A stretch of DNA of 64,000 nucleotides from NCBI GenBank assembly GCA_026874595.1, contig CM049318.1, positions 40,776,456-40,840,455 of the forward strand. Direction: 5' to 3'. The DNA is from Sipunculus nudus. Its lineage: Eukaryota > Annelida > Sipuncula > Golfingiida > Sipunculidae. The notes under the pieces were generated by a model. That model had not been told where the DNA came from. It did no database searches and saw nothing but the letters and a program-made list of their open reading frames with translations. Position 1 is the stretch's first letter, and each line of letters starts with the position of its first letter. A program made the translations under genes and the position numbers. Of the stretch, positions 1 through 10,896 are shown piece by piece.

Positions 1-315
1 ATGCCAGTTCTTATCAGGCTTCACTGGCTGCCTGTTACATAGTGCAATCTTTAAAATGCTTCTTTTCACCTTTCAAGCTTTAAATGAACAAGTACAAAAA
101 TATAATCCTCTTGTGCTGACAACATCCTCTCCAATCAACAGTCTCTAATTCTCAGATAAATTTCTTTAGTCTTTGCTTTAAGGGCCAGTTAGCCACATTA
201 GGTTAGGAGGCTTTGCTGATCCTGTGGTTAAGATGCAGAATCTCTTGCCATTTCACTTTGGAACATGTCTGTAAAGGACCCTTAATGATAAATTAAACGA
301 AGAACCATCTTAGGA
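1..315 (+). pseudogene. LINE ORF2 C-terminal remnant (CR1/L2/Jockey-like)
   Basis: The first bases read MPVLIRLHWLPVT and then, after a stop and a frame change, KMLLFTFQALNEQ. This is the pattern found just before the C-terminus of many CR1/L2/Jockey-like LINE ORF2 proteins (LHWLPV ... FK.LL.TFKALN). Further on, KGQLATLG fits the usual K.RLATxGxR stretch. Several stops and frame changes show it is dead, and it continues off the left edge. It lies in the intron before the first Ral terminal exon. Assignment rests on remembered family motifs. Confidence 0.5.
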
Positions 316-1675
316 TATGCCTTAGTCTTTTTAAATAGCTATTAGTAACATTGCAATTATAATTCTTCTTCTTATTATAATTATTATTACTGGTTTTGCT
401 ATTCTTTACAGTTCACATACCATTTTCTTTATAATTTTGAAAGAATCTTAAGAAATAAAATTTTTGTTGGCTTCTTCCACAAAATAAAATTGTTTTTTTT
501 TTACAGATTAAATCTCTATATTTTCTATATGTAACAGATTTTAAGTTGCTTTTCATTAGGTCTTGTTTCACAAAAATATATTTGGCCCTTGTTGCCTTTC
601 ATCCAAAACAGTCTTTATCTATCTTTCCTCCGTTTAAATTGCTGTAATGCCTGTTTAAGTTGTTTTGTTATTGGCTGGAACAGTTGTAATTTCATTTTTT
701 TCATTTAGTTTAGTGTGTCATGTAATTGTTTTCATAACTTATTTCTTGGTAAGTTTCATAATAATACTCTCTTACAAAAATATATATCTTTTCTATATCT
801 TTTTATATAGTCTTTTCTATATCACATTAAAGTACAGTCAGGTTAAGTTTATCTACTTGTTTATAAAAGATACTGGATAATTTTCATTAACCAATTCTTC
901 CCAAAATATCCAGGAAAATCTGATATAATATATAACATTTGCTATTTTCTACATGAAAGTTACATTGTAATCTTAATGAATATTCCCACACAGTAATCAT
1001 TTTAGTGAGACTTTGATAAATATTTATAATGTTAAACTGAAATAATTACATTGATGGTCAGCTTGAGAGTATTTTGTTGATTGATGGTCTGTAGGTTTTA
1101 GAACTAGATTTTGGTCATGGATCTTCAAGGGAAATCCACAAGAACAGTTGTCTTCTAACTACAGTGGTACCTGTGTACAAACCACCTGTCTTATAAGACA
1201 ACCTGTCTATTAAGACCGTCCATGAGTGAACCAAATGTATTCTTGTTCGTTATAACTGACCTGTCTAATTAGATAACCTAACCTGTGAATTAAAACCAGT
1301 ATCGGACACTCCCACAAGCAGTCTTATTACACAGGTTTCAATGAAGATGTTATTTCAGATTACCAAAATCTTTGAGATCTTATAAATACTTTTGAAAAAG
1401 TGTAGAGCATTGTATAATTAAAGGTTATTCGGGAGTTCTAACAACCAATCTCTCACTAAATTTTAATTAAACAGTCCTTTCTTTTTAATTTGAATAAAGC
1501 TCAATAAAGATATGTTATTTTGCACATAACTGAGCTTATGATGTGACTTTTTCACCTTCTTTTCTTTTTTTTAAAGATTTTATTAACTGGTTTGCTTTTT
1601 TTTGTTAACAAAAGACTAAGGCATGTGTTTATAGGAGTGATACCAGAACTGTATGCATGTGCTCTTGACTTGTAG
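316..1675 (+). other. Intron sequence upstream of Ral terminal exon 1
   Basis: AT-rich DNA with no coding stretch that I can support. It ends in a pyrimidine-containing tract and the acceptor ...TTGACTTGTAG at 1675. The donor exon of the Ral gene must lie left of the window. Confidence 0.6.
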
Positions 1676-1810
1676 GTGTTTTTCGATTTAATGCGCTTGA
1701 TCCGATCCAAGAAACAGGCTTCACAGGTGGCTGCTGGGGGCAAAAAACAACCGAGCGGGAAGCCCCATAACAAGAGAGAACACAGAAAGAAGAAATGCAT
1801 CATTTTGTAA
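1676..1810 (+). CDS. Ral: Ral small GTPase, alternative terminal exon 1 (CAAX box CIIL)
   Basis: The exon starts after the acceptor TTGTAG and encodes 44 residues up to TAA at 1808-1810. It begins VFFDLMRLIRSKK, matching the last helix of the Ral GTPase G domain (VFFDLMREIR in animal Ral proteins). It continues as a hypervariable tail rich in Gly, Gln, Lys and Arg, with a basic HRKKK patch, and ends in CIIL. A CAAX box ending in Leu predicts geranylgeranylation; the basic patch favours membrane binding. Ral proteins act downstream of Ras through RalGEFs and drive exocyst-dependent secretion. The rest of the GTPase lies upstream of the window. A second, non-identical version of this exon lies 9 kb downstream, so the two are probably mutually exclusive 3' exons. 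The reading phase (0) is inferred from the homology. Confidence 0.87.
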   Translation: MFFDLMRLIRSKKQASQVAAGGKKQPSGKPHNKREHRKKKCIIL

Positions 1811-2473
1811 ACTAGCTCCTCCACTTAGCTGGTCGTGTCATGTGCAACCAAAGGTGCTTCTTAGTTTCAGTTCTGCCAGCTGATTTGCTGACCGCTGTCT
1901 GGCTCACGCTGTCCCCGTGCACGCTTCATCATTACCCATTACTCACATAAGCTCGACTGGGGTTGTTGACAACTACTGAATGCACATTTCACAGTATCTT
2001 TAGAAATTTAGCTTGAGATTGTCACCTACAAAATCTTCTTTCATAGGTATGGTTTATTAATTTGCATTTAAATTTATTTTTTAACCAAAACAGCATTAAA
2101 GTTAGTGTAGCTGTAAATATGCTAGACTTCTTTGAATTATACTCAGAGTATGTAAGATCTTTTAGTATGAAAATATCTAAATTTTACAGAAAAGAAATGT
2201 GAAACGTCAATTTTATCTCAGACATGTTTACAAACCTAGCTTGTGTGACCAACATTTGTAAAATGTCTTTGTAAGACCATACCAAAAAGAACTTATTCAG
2301 CAGAATTGCGGCTAATATTTTCAGTAAATCAAACTGAAGAGCTCTAAGTCCTTGATATTTTTGACTTTTTGGCGATAAGGCCTTGATCCCTTTGGCAATA
2401 TTATTACATATAAATAACGCACAATTTTCTGTTCACAGAAGCCCATTGAACATTAATTAAATGTTTTGTTCTT
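1811..2473 (+). other. Probable 3' UTR of Ral isoform 1, then intergenic/intronic DNA
   Basis: No open coding stretch. The first part should be 3' UTR if exon 1 is used as a terminal exon. The nearest poly(A)-like hexamer is ATTAAA at 2095-2100, but no strong downstream GT-rich element was identified, so the cleavage site is not resolved. Confidence 0.4.
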
Positions 2474-5400
2474 CTGATGGACCATTCAGGAAGTGTGACA
2501 TAGGTCTTGATCTTTCCTGCAAACTAATGAATCATTCAGGAATCGTGACATAGGTCTTGATCATTCTTGAAAACTGATTAACATACAGAAATTGTGTCAT
2601 AAGTATTGATCTTCCGAGCAAAATAATGAACCATTCAGGAATTGTGACATAGGTCTTGATTCTACCTGCAAACTGATGAGCCAATCAGGAAGTGTGACAT
2701 AGGTATTGATCGTTCCTGCAAACCAATGAACCATTTAGGAATTGTGACTTAGGTATTGATCCTCCCTGCAAACTGATGAACCATTCGGGAATTGTGTCAT
2801 AGGTCGTGATCTTTCCTGCAAACTGATGAACCATTCAGGAAGTGTGACATAGGTCTTGATCTTTCCTGCAAACTGTTGAACCTTTCAGGGAGTGTGACAT
2901 AGGTCTTGATCCTTCATGCAAACTGATGAACCATTCAGAATTTGTGACACAGGTCTTGATCGTTCCTGCAAACTGATGAACCAGTTGGGAAGTGTGACAT
3001 AGGTATTGATCCTCCCAGCAAAATAATGAACCATTCTGGAAGTGTGACATAGGTCTTGATCCTCCCTGCTTGATCCTCCCTGCAAACCGATGAACCATTC
3101 AGGAAGTGTGACATAGGTCTTGATCTTTCCTGCAAACTGATGAACCAATTAGGAAGTGTGACATAGGTCTTGATCCTCCGAGCAAACTAATGAACCATTC
3201 AGGAATTTTGACATAGGTCTTGATCCTACCTGCAAACTGATGAATCATTCAGGAATTGTGACATAGTACTGATCCTTCCTGCAAACTGATGAACCATTTA
3301 GGCATTGTGACATAGGTCTTGATCCTTCCTGCAAACTGATGAACCATTCAGAAAATGTGTCATAGGTCTTGATCCCTCCTGTAAACTAATGAACCATTCA
3401 GAAATTGTGTCATAGGTCTTGATCCGTCCTGCAAACTGATGAACCATTCAGGAAGTTTGACATAGGTACTGATCTTTCCTGCAAACTGATGAACCATTCA
3501 GGAAGTGTGACATAGGTCTTGATCCTTCCTACAAACTGATGAAACATTCAGGAATTGTGACAAAGGTCTTGATCCTTCCTGCAAACTGATGAACCATTCA
3601 GGAAGTGTGTCTTAGGTCTTGATCCTTCCTGCAAACTGATAAACTATTAAGGAATTGTGATAAACATACATATCCCTCCTACAAACAGATGAACAGTTTA
3701 GGAATTGTGACATAGGTACTGATCTTTCCTGCAAACCAATGAACCATTCAGGAATTGTGACTTAGGTATTGATCCTCCCTGCAAACTGATGAACCATTCA
3801 GGAATTGTGTCATAGGTTTTGATCTTTCCTGCAAACTGATGAACCATTCAGGAAGTGTGAAATAGGTCTTAATCCTTCCTACAAACTGATGAAACATTCA
3901 GGAATTGTGACAAAGGTCTTGATCCTTCCTGCAAACTGATGAACCATTCAGGAAGTGTGCCTTAGGTCTTGATCTTTCCTGCAAACTGATGAACCATTCA
4001 GGAAGTGTGTCTTAGGTCTTGATCCTTCCTGCAAACTGATGAACCATTCAGGAAGTGTGTCTTAGGTCTTGATCCTTCCTGCAAACTGATAAACTATTCA
4101 GGAATTGTGATAAACATACATATCCCTCCTACAAACTGATGAACAGTTTAGGAATTGTGACAAAGGTACTGATCTTTCCTGCAAACCAATGAACCATTCA
4201 GGAATTGTAATATAGGTACTGATCCTTCTTGCAAACTGGTGAACCATTAAGGAATTGTGACATATGTCTTGATCCTTCCTGCCAACTGATGAACCATTCA
4301 GGAATTGTGACATATGTCTTGATCCTTCCTGCAAACTGATGAACCATTCAGGAATTGTGACATAGGTCTTGATCCTTCCTGCCAACTGATGAACCATTCA
4401 GGAAGTGTGACATAGGTACTTATCCTTCCTGCAAACTGATGAACCATTCAGGAATTGTGACATAGGTCTTGATCCTTCCTGCCAACTGATGAACCATTCA
4501 GGAAGTGTGACATAGGTACTTATCCTTCCTGCCAACTGATGAACCATTCAGGAATTGTGACATAGGTCTTGATCCTTCCTGCAAACTGATGAACCATTCA
4601 GGAAGTGTGTCTTAGGTCTTGATCTTTCCAGCAAACTGATGAATCATTCAGGGAGTGTGTCTTAGGTCTTGATCTTTCCTGCAAACTGGTGAACCATTCA
4701 GGAAGTGTGACATAGGTCTTGATCCTTCCTGCAAACTGATGAATCATTCTGGAAGTGTGTCTTAAGTTTTGATCTTTCCTGCAAACTGATGAACCATTCA
4801 GGAATTGTGACATAGGTCATGATCCTTCCTGCAAACTGATGAATAATTCAGGAAGTTGACTTAGGTACTGATCCTCCCTGCAAACTGATGAACCATTCAG
4901 GAAGTGTGACATAGGTCATGATCCTTCCTGCAAACTGATGAATAATTCAGGAAGTTGACTTAGGTACTGATCCTCCCTGCAAACTGATGAACCATTCAGG
5001 AAGTGTGACATAGGTCTTGATCCTTCCTGCCAACTGATGAACCATTCAGGAAGTGTGACATTGGTCTTGATCCTCCCTGCAAACTGATGAACCATTAAGG
5101 AATTGTGACATATGTCTTGATCCTTCCTGCAAACTGATGAACCATTCAGGAATTGTGACATAGGTCTTGATCCTTCCTGCCAACTGATGAACCATTCAGG
5201 AAGTGTGACATAGGTACTTATCCTTCCTGCAAACTGATGAACCATTCAGGAATTGTGACATACGTCTTGATCCTTCCTACAAACTGATGAAACATTCAGG
5301 AAGTGTGTCTTAGGTCTTGATCTTTCCTGCAAACTGATGAACCATTCAGGAATTGTGACATAGGTCATGATCCTTCCTGCAAACTGATGAACCATTCAGG

Positions 5401-7490
5401 AAGTGTGACATAGGTCTTGATCCTTCCTGCCAACTGATGAAACATTCAGGAAGTGTGTCTTAGGTCTTGATCTTTCCTGCAAACTGATGAACCATTCAGG
5501 AATTGTGACATAGGTCATGATCCTTCCTGCAAACTGATGAACATTCAGGAAGTGTGTCTTAGGTCTTGATCTTTCCTGCAAACTGATGAACCATTCAGGA
5601 ATTGTGACATAGGTCATGATCCTTCCTGCAAACTGATGAACCATTCAGGAATTGTGACATAGGTCTTGATCCTTCCTGCCAACTGATGAACCATTCAGGA
5701 AGTGTGACATAGGTACTTATCCTTCCTGCAAACTGATGAACCATTCAGGAATTGTGACATACGTCTTGATCCTTCCTACAAACTGATGAAACATTCAGGA
5801 AGTGTGTCTTAGGTCTTGATCTTTCCTGCAAACTGGTGAACCATTCAGGAAGTGTGACATAGGTCTTGATCCTTCCTGCAAACTGATGAATCATTCAGGA
5901 AGTGTGTCTTAGGTCTTGATCTTTCCTGCAAACTGATGAACCATTCAGGAATTGTGACATAGGTCATGATCCTTCCTGCAAACTGATGAATAATTCAGGA
6001 AGTTGACTTAGGTACTGATCCTCCCTGCAAACTGATGAACCATTCAGGAAGTGTGACATAGGTCTTGATCCTTCCTGCCAACTGATGAACCATTCAGGAA
6101 GTGTGACATTGGTCTTGATCCTCCCTGCAAACTGATGAACCATTAAGGAATTGTGACATATGTCTTGATCCTTCCTGCAAACTGATGAACCATTCAGGAA
6201 TTGTGACATAGGTCTTGATCCTTCCTGCCAACTGATGAACCATTCAGGAAGTGTGACATAGGTACTTATCCTTCCTGCAAACTGATGAACCATTCAGGAA
6301 TTGTGACATAGGTCTTGATCCTTCCTGCAAACTGATGAACCATTCAGGAAGTGTGTCTTAGGTCTTGATCTTTCCTGCAAACTGATGAATCATTCAGGAA
6401 GTGTGTCTTAGGTCTTGATCTTTCCTGCAAACTGGTGAACCATTCAGGAAGTGTGACATAGGTCTTGATCCTTCCTGCAAACTGATGAATCATTCAGGAA
6501 GTGTGTCTTAGGTCTTGATCTTTCCTGCAAACTGATGAACCATTCAGGAATTGTGACATAGGTCATGATCCTTCCTGCAAACTGATGAATAATTCAGGAA
6601 GTTGACTTAGGTACTGATCCTCCCTGCAAACTGATGAACCATTCAGGAAGTGTGACATAGGTCTTGATCCTTCCTGCCAACTGATGAACCATTCAGGAAG
6701 TGTGACATAGGTCTTGATCCTTCCTGCCAACTGATGAACCATTCAGGAAGTGTGACATTGGTCTTGATCCTCCCTGCAAACTGATGAACCATTAAGGAAT
6801 TGTGACATATGTCTTGATCCTTCCTGCAAACTGATGAACCATTCAGGAATTGTGACATAGGTCTTGATCCTTCCTGCCAACTGATGAACCATTCAGGAAG
6901 TGTGACATAGGTACTTATCCTTCCTGCAAACTGATGAACCATTCAGGAATTGTGACATACGTCTTGATCCTTCCTGCAAACTGATAAACTATTCAGGAAT
7001 TGTGATAAACGTACATATCCTTCCTGCAAACTGATGAACAATTTAGGAATTGTGACATAGGTACTGATCTTTCCTGCAAAACGACGAACCATTCAGGAAT
7101 TGTGACTTAGGTACTGATCCTCCCTGCAAACTGATGAACCATTCAGGAAGTGTGACATCTGTCTTGATCCTTCCCGCAAACTGATAAACCATTCAGGAAT
7201 TGTGATACAGGTCTTGATCTTTCCTTGGAACTGATGAACCATTCAGGAATTGTGTCATAGGTCTTTGATCTTTCCTGCAAACTGATGAACCATTCAGGAA
7301 GTGTGACATCGGTCTTGATCCTTCCTGCAAACTGATAAACCATTCAGGAATTGTGATACAGGTCTTGATCTTTCCTGGGAACTGATGAACCATTGAGGAA
7401 TTGTGACATAGGTCTTGATCTTACCTGCAAACTGATGAACCATTCAAGAACTGTGACATAGGTCTTGATCCTTTCTGCAAACTGATATCA
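2474..7490. repeat. 50-bp minisatellite, about 100 tandem units
   Basis: Continuous head-to-tail array. The typical unit contains AAACTGATGAACCATTCAGG, then AAGTGTGACATAGGTCTTGA, then TCCTTCCTGC, giving a 50-bp period. Units at both ends are more diverged and the centre is more uniform. Variants (AATTGTGAC versus AAGTGTGAC, CTTAGG versus CATAGG, GTACTTATCC) recur in the same order, so there is higher-order structure. For example, the stretch at 4916-5245 recurs at 5964-6293, about 1,048 bp later. Because 150 bp is a multiple of three, short minus-strand frames stay open in blocks; these are by-products of the period and not genes. Confidence 0.97.
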
Positions 7491-8872
7491 TTTCAGATAT
7501 TTTGTCTCAATGCAGAAAAAAACAATACCCTTCACCTAATTATAATTAGTACTGTTTTTCAAGAGGCAGTAGAACAATTCATGTAATGATGTGGCCTAAA
7601 GCAAATAAAAATAAAAAAGGGCAAAATTCTTGACTTTTCTCTCCTCTGATGGATGTACTTTATAGATAATGAGGTAAACATTGAGAAAATAGACCCTGTG
7701 AGGTGTGCTTCATATTTGTCAACAGCCTTTATTGCCTTCAGAGCCCTGGTGTTCCTGTGCTGTTAACCTTGACATTTTCAGACTGTGTGGCGTTGTGTTG
7801 GTTCATTAACTGATGACTTAAACCAGGGTTCACTGTTGTTTTTCTAAAGGAGTTTTCTAGTTGTTTCACTGTCATTTCCTTGAATGTACTCTGTGTTTCA
7901 CATAAATGGTAAATCATTTGTTGTTGGGTTTAATGTTCCTCAGTCTCCTGACATCAGAGTCTTGTAATTAAATAAAAACTAAGTATTTTGTCGACCTTCA
8001 TATTCTTGGATATTTTATAAATATGGAATCAGCATTAAACATCCTTTTTAAATTCCCCAAACATGCATATATATAGGCTGAAGTCTGTGCATTATTATTT
8101 GCATTTTATATGGAAAATCTATAGTTAATAATTTGCAAATTGATAGATGTTTTTTTGGGGGGGAGGGAGGGGTGCTAACAAGGGTTGGTGGTGGGATATT
8201 TCACAGAATTTGTGTTATTATAAACAGGGGCAACCTTTCTTGCAGTTAATCTGGATAAGGGATTTTTTTGTTCACTAAATTGTCATTTTGTGCCATAATT
8301 TCTTGCAATAGTACCACTTGTAATAAGTATGCAAAATGCTTCATGTGGGCTGGAAGTGGGCTAGAGTCAGTTTTGATGTGTTTCAACATTACAGGTAACT
8401 GATGACTAATGGTAAACTGAAATTGAAAGTTTTCATGGTTGGTTTTATATTCTTAATTTCAAAATATAAATAGTTAACACTTAATGCAATGACTACACCA
8501 AAATGTGCAAATGTTGTGTTAATTTGCAGACTGGGTGTGCTCATACCAGTAACTAATACCAGTAGTATTATCATCAAAAGCTCTATATTGTAATATTTCC
8601 AAGCATTTATTTTGTTCATATGCTTCCCTTCTTTGTGGATCTGAGAAAAAAACAAAGTAATCAAACATTTCATAATGTGGTTGATGGCATGTTTTGAGAA
8701 GTCACCACATACCAAAACTTTAAACTTTAAAATTAAATGAACGAGTAACAAAGCTCTCCACAAGATGTCAGTGCAATACTTGACCACATCAATTACACTC
8801 AAGTCAGCTTGAGATGCTGGATCAACTCCAGACAAGTTCCCAACTCTTTGAAAAAAATGCCAAGGATGGGTA
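7491..8872 (+). other. Intronic DNA between the Ral terminal exons
   Basis: AT-rich. AATAAA-like signals occur near 7604-7614 and 7972-7977, and there is a G-rich run at 8157-8172. An antisense open frame of 148 codons (8389-8835, minus) is the longest one in the window outside transposons and satellites. Its first 35 or so residues look protein-like, but I recognise no family. Confidence 0.4.
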
Positions 8873-8965
8873 ATTTTAGCTTAGCCGACTGTTAGTCATC
8901 TGAGCTTAGTGATGTCCGGTAGTCTGTTGTTTTCTGTCCACCATCTAGGTAGTTGTCCAGATGTT
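8873..8965 (+). repeat. 5' fragment of the AGCTCAG dispersed element
   Basis: TTTTAGCTTAGCCGACTG, then TTAGTCATCTGAGCTTAGTG, matches with mismatches the start of the longer copies at 17020, 28450 and 35387. It retains the imperfect inverted AGCTCAG/CTGAGCT pair and the following GTCC-like stretch. Homology is lost after about 90 bp. Confidence 0.6.
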
Positions 8966-9251
8966 TATAACTGGAAACAAGTTAAAACTATAATGGCAAC
9001 ATATCTGAATTTTTGCTAACTGTTAGGTGGGGAAGAAATCTCTTTTCATAATGGATATTAGGTCACTCCTGTGGCTCTTCAAATATTTTCCATTCAAAAC
9101 TGCTCAGCTTTAGTCCTTGAAGTAATAGATATATTGATTGTTCCAATTAAGTTTATTGATGTACAAAAAAAAACATTGATTTCTTTTCTGTAAGCTTAGA
9201 TTTAGTTCACTTACCCTCATAGACAACTGGCTGAGTGCCAGGGCCAACAGT

Positions 9252-9254
<3 letters not shown>

Positions 9255-9307
<53 letters not shown>
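9255..9307. repeat. (AT)n microsatellite
   Basis: Uninterrupted AT dinucleotides for about 53 bp, followed 100 bp later by a C-rich run (9405-9419). Confidence 0.95.
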
Positions 9308-9316
<9 letters not shown>

Positions 9317-9555
9317 CAGTTTATAATCAGACAGACTGGAGTCTAATGCATATCTAGTTAGCTCTGCAATACTGATTCTGATAAAGCTCCCCCCAAGCAT
9401 ACATCCCCCCCCCTCCCCCCACACCCTGCTCAGCATGGCAACAGCCAATGTCAGGGTCACAGCAGCCAAGCTTCTTCATGTAGTCACTGTATATCATTGA
9501 ATGTAAGCAGCAAGCAGCATCGGCTTCTCAAAGTTAAATTATTGCCTTCTGAGAA

Positions 9556-9670
9556 ATTATGCAAATGATTTATGTAATGAGCTGCGTCATTATGCAAATG
9601 AGTTGAGCAATGAGCTGAGCCATTATGCAGATAAGTATGTGATGAACTGATTCATTATGCAAATGAGTTA
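9556..9670 (+). promoter_or_regulatory. Cluster of four octamer-like (ATGCAAAT) sites at 32-33 bp spacing
   Basis: ATGCAAAT occurs at 9559-9566, 9592-9599 and 9657-9664, with the one-base variant ATGCAGAT at 9625-9632. Each sits in a repeated ATTATGCAAATGA context with TGAGCTGA-like spacers. ATGCAAAT is the classic POU-domain octamer. The sites lie 1.1 kb upstream of the second Ral terminal exon. The array is visible directly; an enhancer function is inference, and a degenerate short tandem repeat is the alternative. Confidence 0.4.
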
Positions 9671-10782
9671 TAAAATTGGGCTATTGTCTGAATGTTGTAA
9701 ATATTCACCTATTTTGGCAAATAGTAACTAACATATTAATAGATTTTGGTCTTTTTATAACACATTATTCAGTGTAGCACTTGTACTGTATGTATGCTGT
9801 AAGAAACTGGTAGTGTGAATATAATCATGATCTGATTATTTCATTTTTGAATGTCTAGTTATTTTGTGTGAGGTATACTTTAATAATGGAGCAAGTAATT
9901 ATTTTTTTTTGGAATAAGAATATAGATTGTAAGTTTACATTGTTCCTTCTTTCTAGAGACAGACCACTATGGGTATTTCTATTCATTTTACATTAAATTG
10001 AAAATAGATCATTATTTTATTTCATGACATTTGGTTCATTTTTAAGAAAAAACACATACAAAGATTTGATTTCTCAGCAAGTGCATCATAAATTGTCTTG
10101 AAATTTGCTGTGAACTTAAAAATTATATTGGCTCTTCCCATAGCAACACCACCTGAAATTATTTTGTTGCACTGCTTACATTTTCAGAAATACTTGAAGT
10201 CATTTAAATATTTGAGCCTGGTGAACAAATGCAAACTTTTAAACTATGTCACCTTTTCAGAATTTCAATGTTTAACATCAGCTTATTAAATACTGAACTA
10301 AAAGACATTCAAAGTCCTCATTTTGTTATTTTAAAACTTTATTTCTCTTGCCATTTACATACAATAAATACTGACATAGTGGTCATTGTCTGATTCAGTC
10401 ATTTAGAAAATAATACAGATTTTAATACAAAGTATGAATAGCAAGTCTTCAAGTGTTACTAGGTTTTGGTAAAAACACTCATACAAGATTTGGTCACTTT
10501 TAAGAAACTGTTTCACTTGTTAAAATAACATGTTCAAATTTGAATTAACCTTTTACTAAAATTTCATATTCATGTATTTTATTGTTATGCATTTCTTCAA
10601 GTTGATTTTACTTTTACACAGTTAATTTATTCAGTTGCATGATTTGCTTACAGTTATTATACCTAAGTTGCAAAGTTGCATGGAGCTGAAGGCTGATATA
10701 TGGTGATAAATATATTTTCTATTTTATGAATGGTTCATTACATTTGTGTCATAGACTAACATACCTTTTATTGTCTTTCTAG

Positions 10783-10896
10783 GTGTTCTTTGATTTAATG
10801 CGGTCTATCAGAGGCATGAAAGACGAAATCGACAAACATCAGAACAACAAACAGAAGAAAAAGAAAGAAAAGAAGAAGAAATGTACAATTTTATAG
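10783..10896 (+). CDS. Ral: Ral small GTPase, alternative terminal exon 2 (CAAX box CTIL)
   Basis: Preceded by a good pyrimidine tract and acceptor (TTGTCTTTCTAG, AG at 10781-10782). The exon encodes 37 residues up to TAG at 10894-10896. It starts VFFDLMRSIRGMK, the same Ral helix as the exon at 1676, and begins in the same phase. The tail differs entirely: an acidic/polar section (KDEIDKHQNN), a lysine-rich run and CTIL. The very basic tail with a Leu-ending CAAX predicts geranylgeranylation and plasma-membrane targeting. Paired with the upstream version this predicts two Ral isoforms differing only in the hypervariable tail, comparable in layout to KRAS4A/4B. A consensus poly(A) signal lies at 12574. 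Confidence 0.9.
   Translation: MFFDLMRSIRGMKDEIDKHQNNKQKKKKEKKKKCTIL

Noticed and set aside
665-880. Hydrophobic 71-codon plus-strand frame
   Set aside because: AT-rich intron sequence. Phe/Ile/Tyr richness is compositional and no homology is recognised.
2474-7490. Many minus-strand open frames of 66-109 codons in a repeated pattern, and a CRISPR-like look
   Set aside because: They follow from the 50-bp period. Units are contiguous with no unique spacers, so this is neither a CRISPR array nor a repeat protein.
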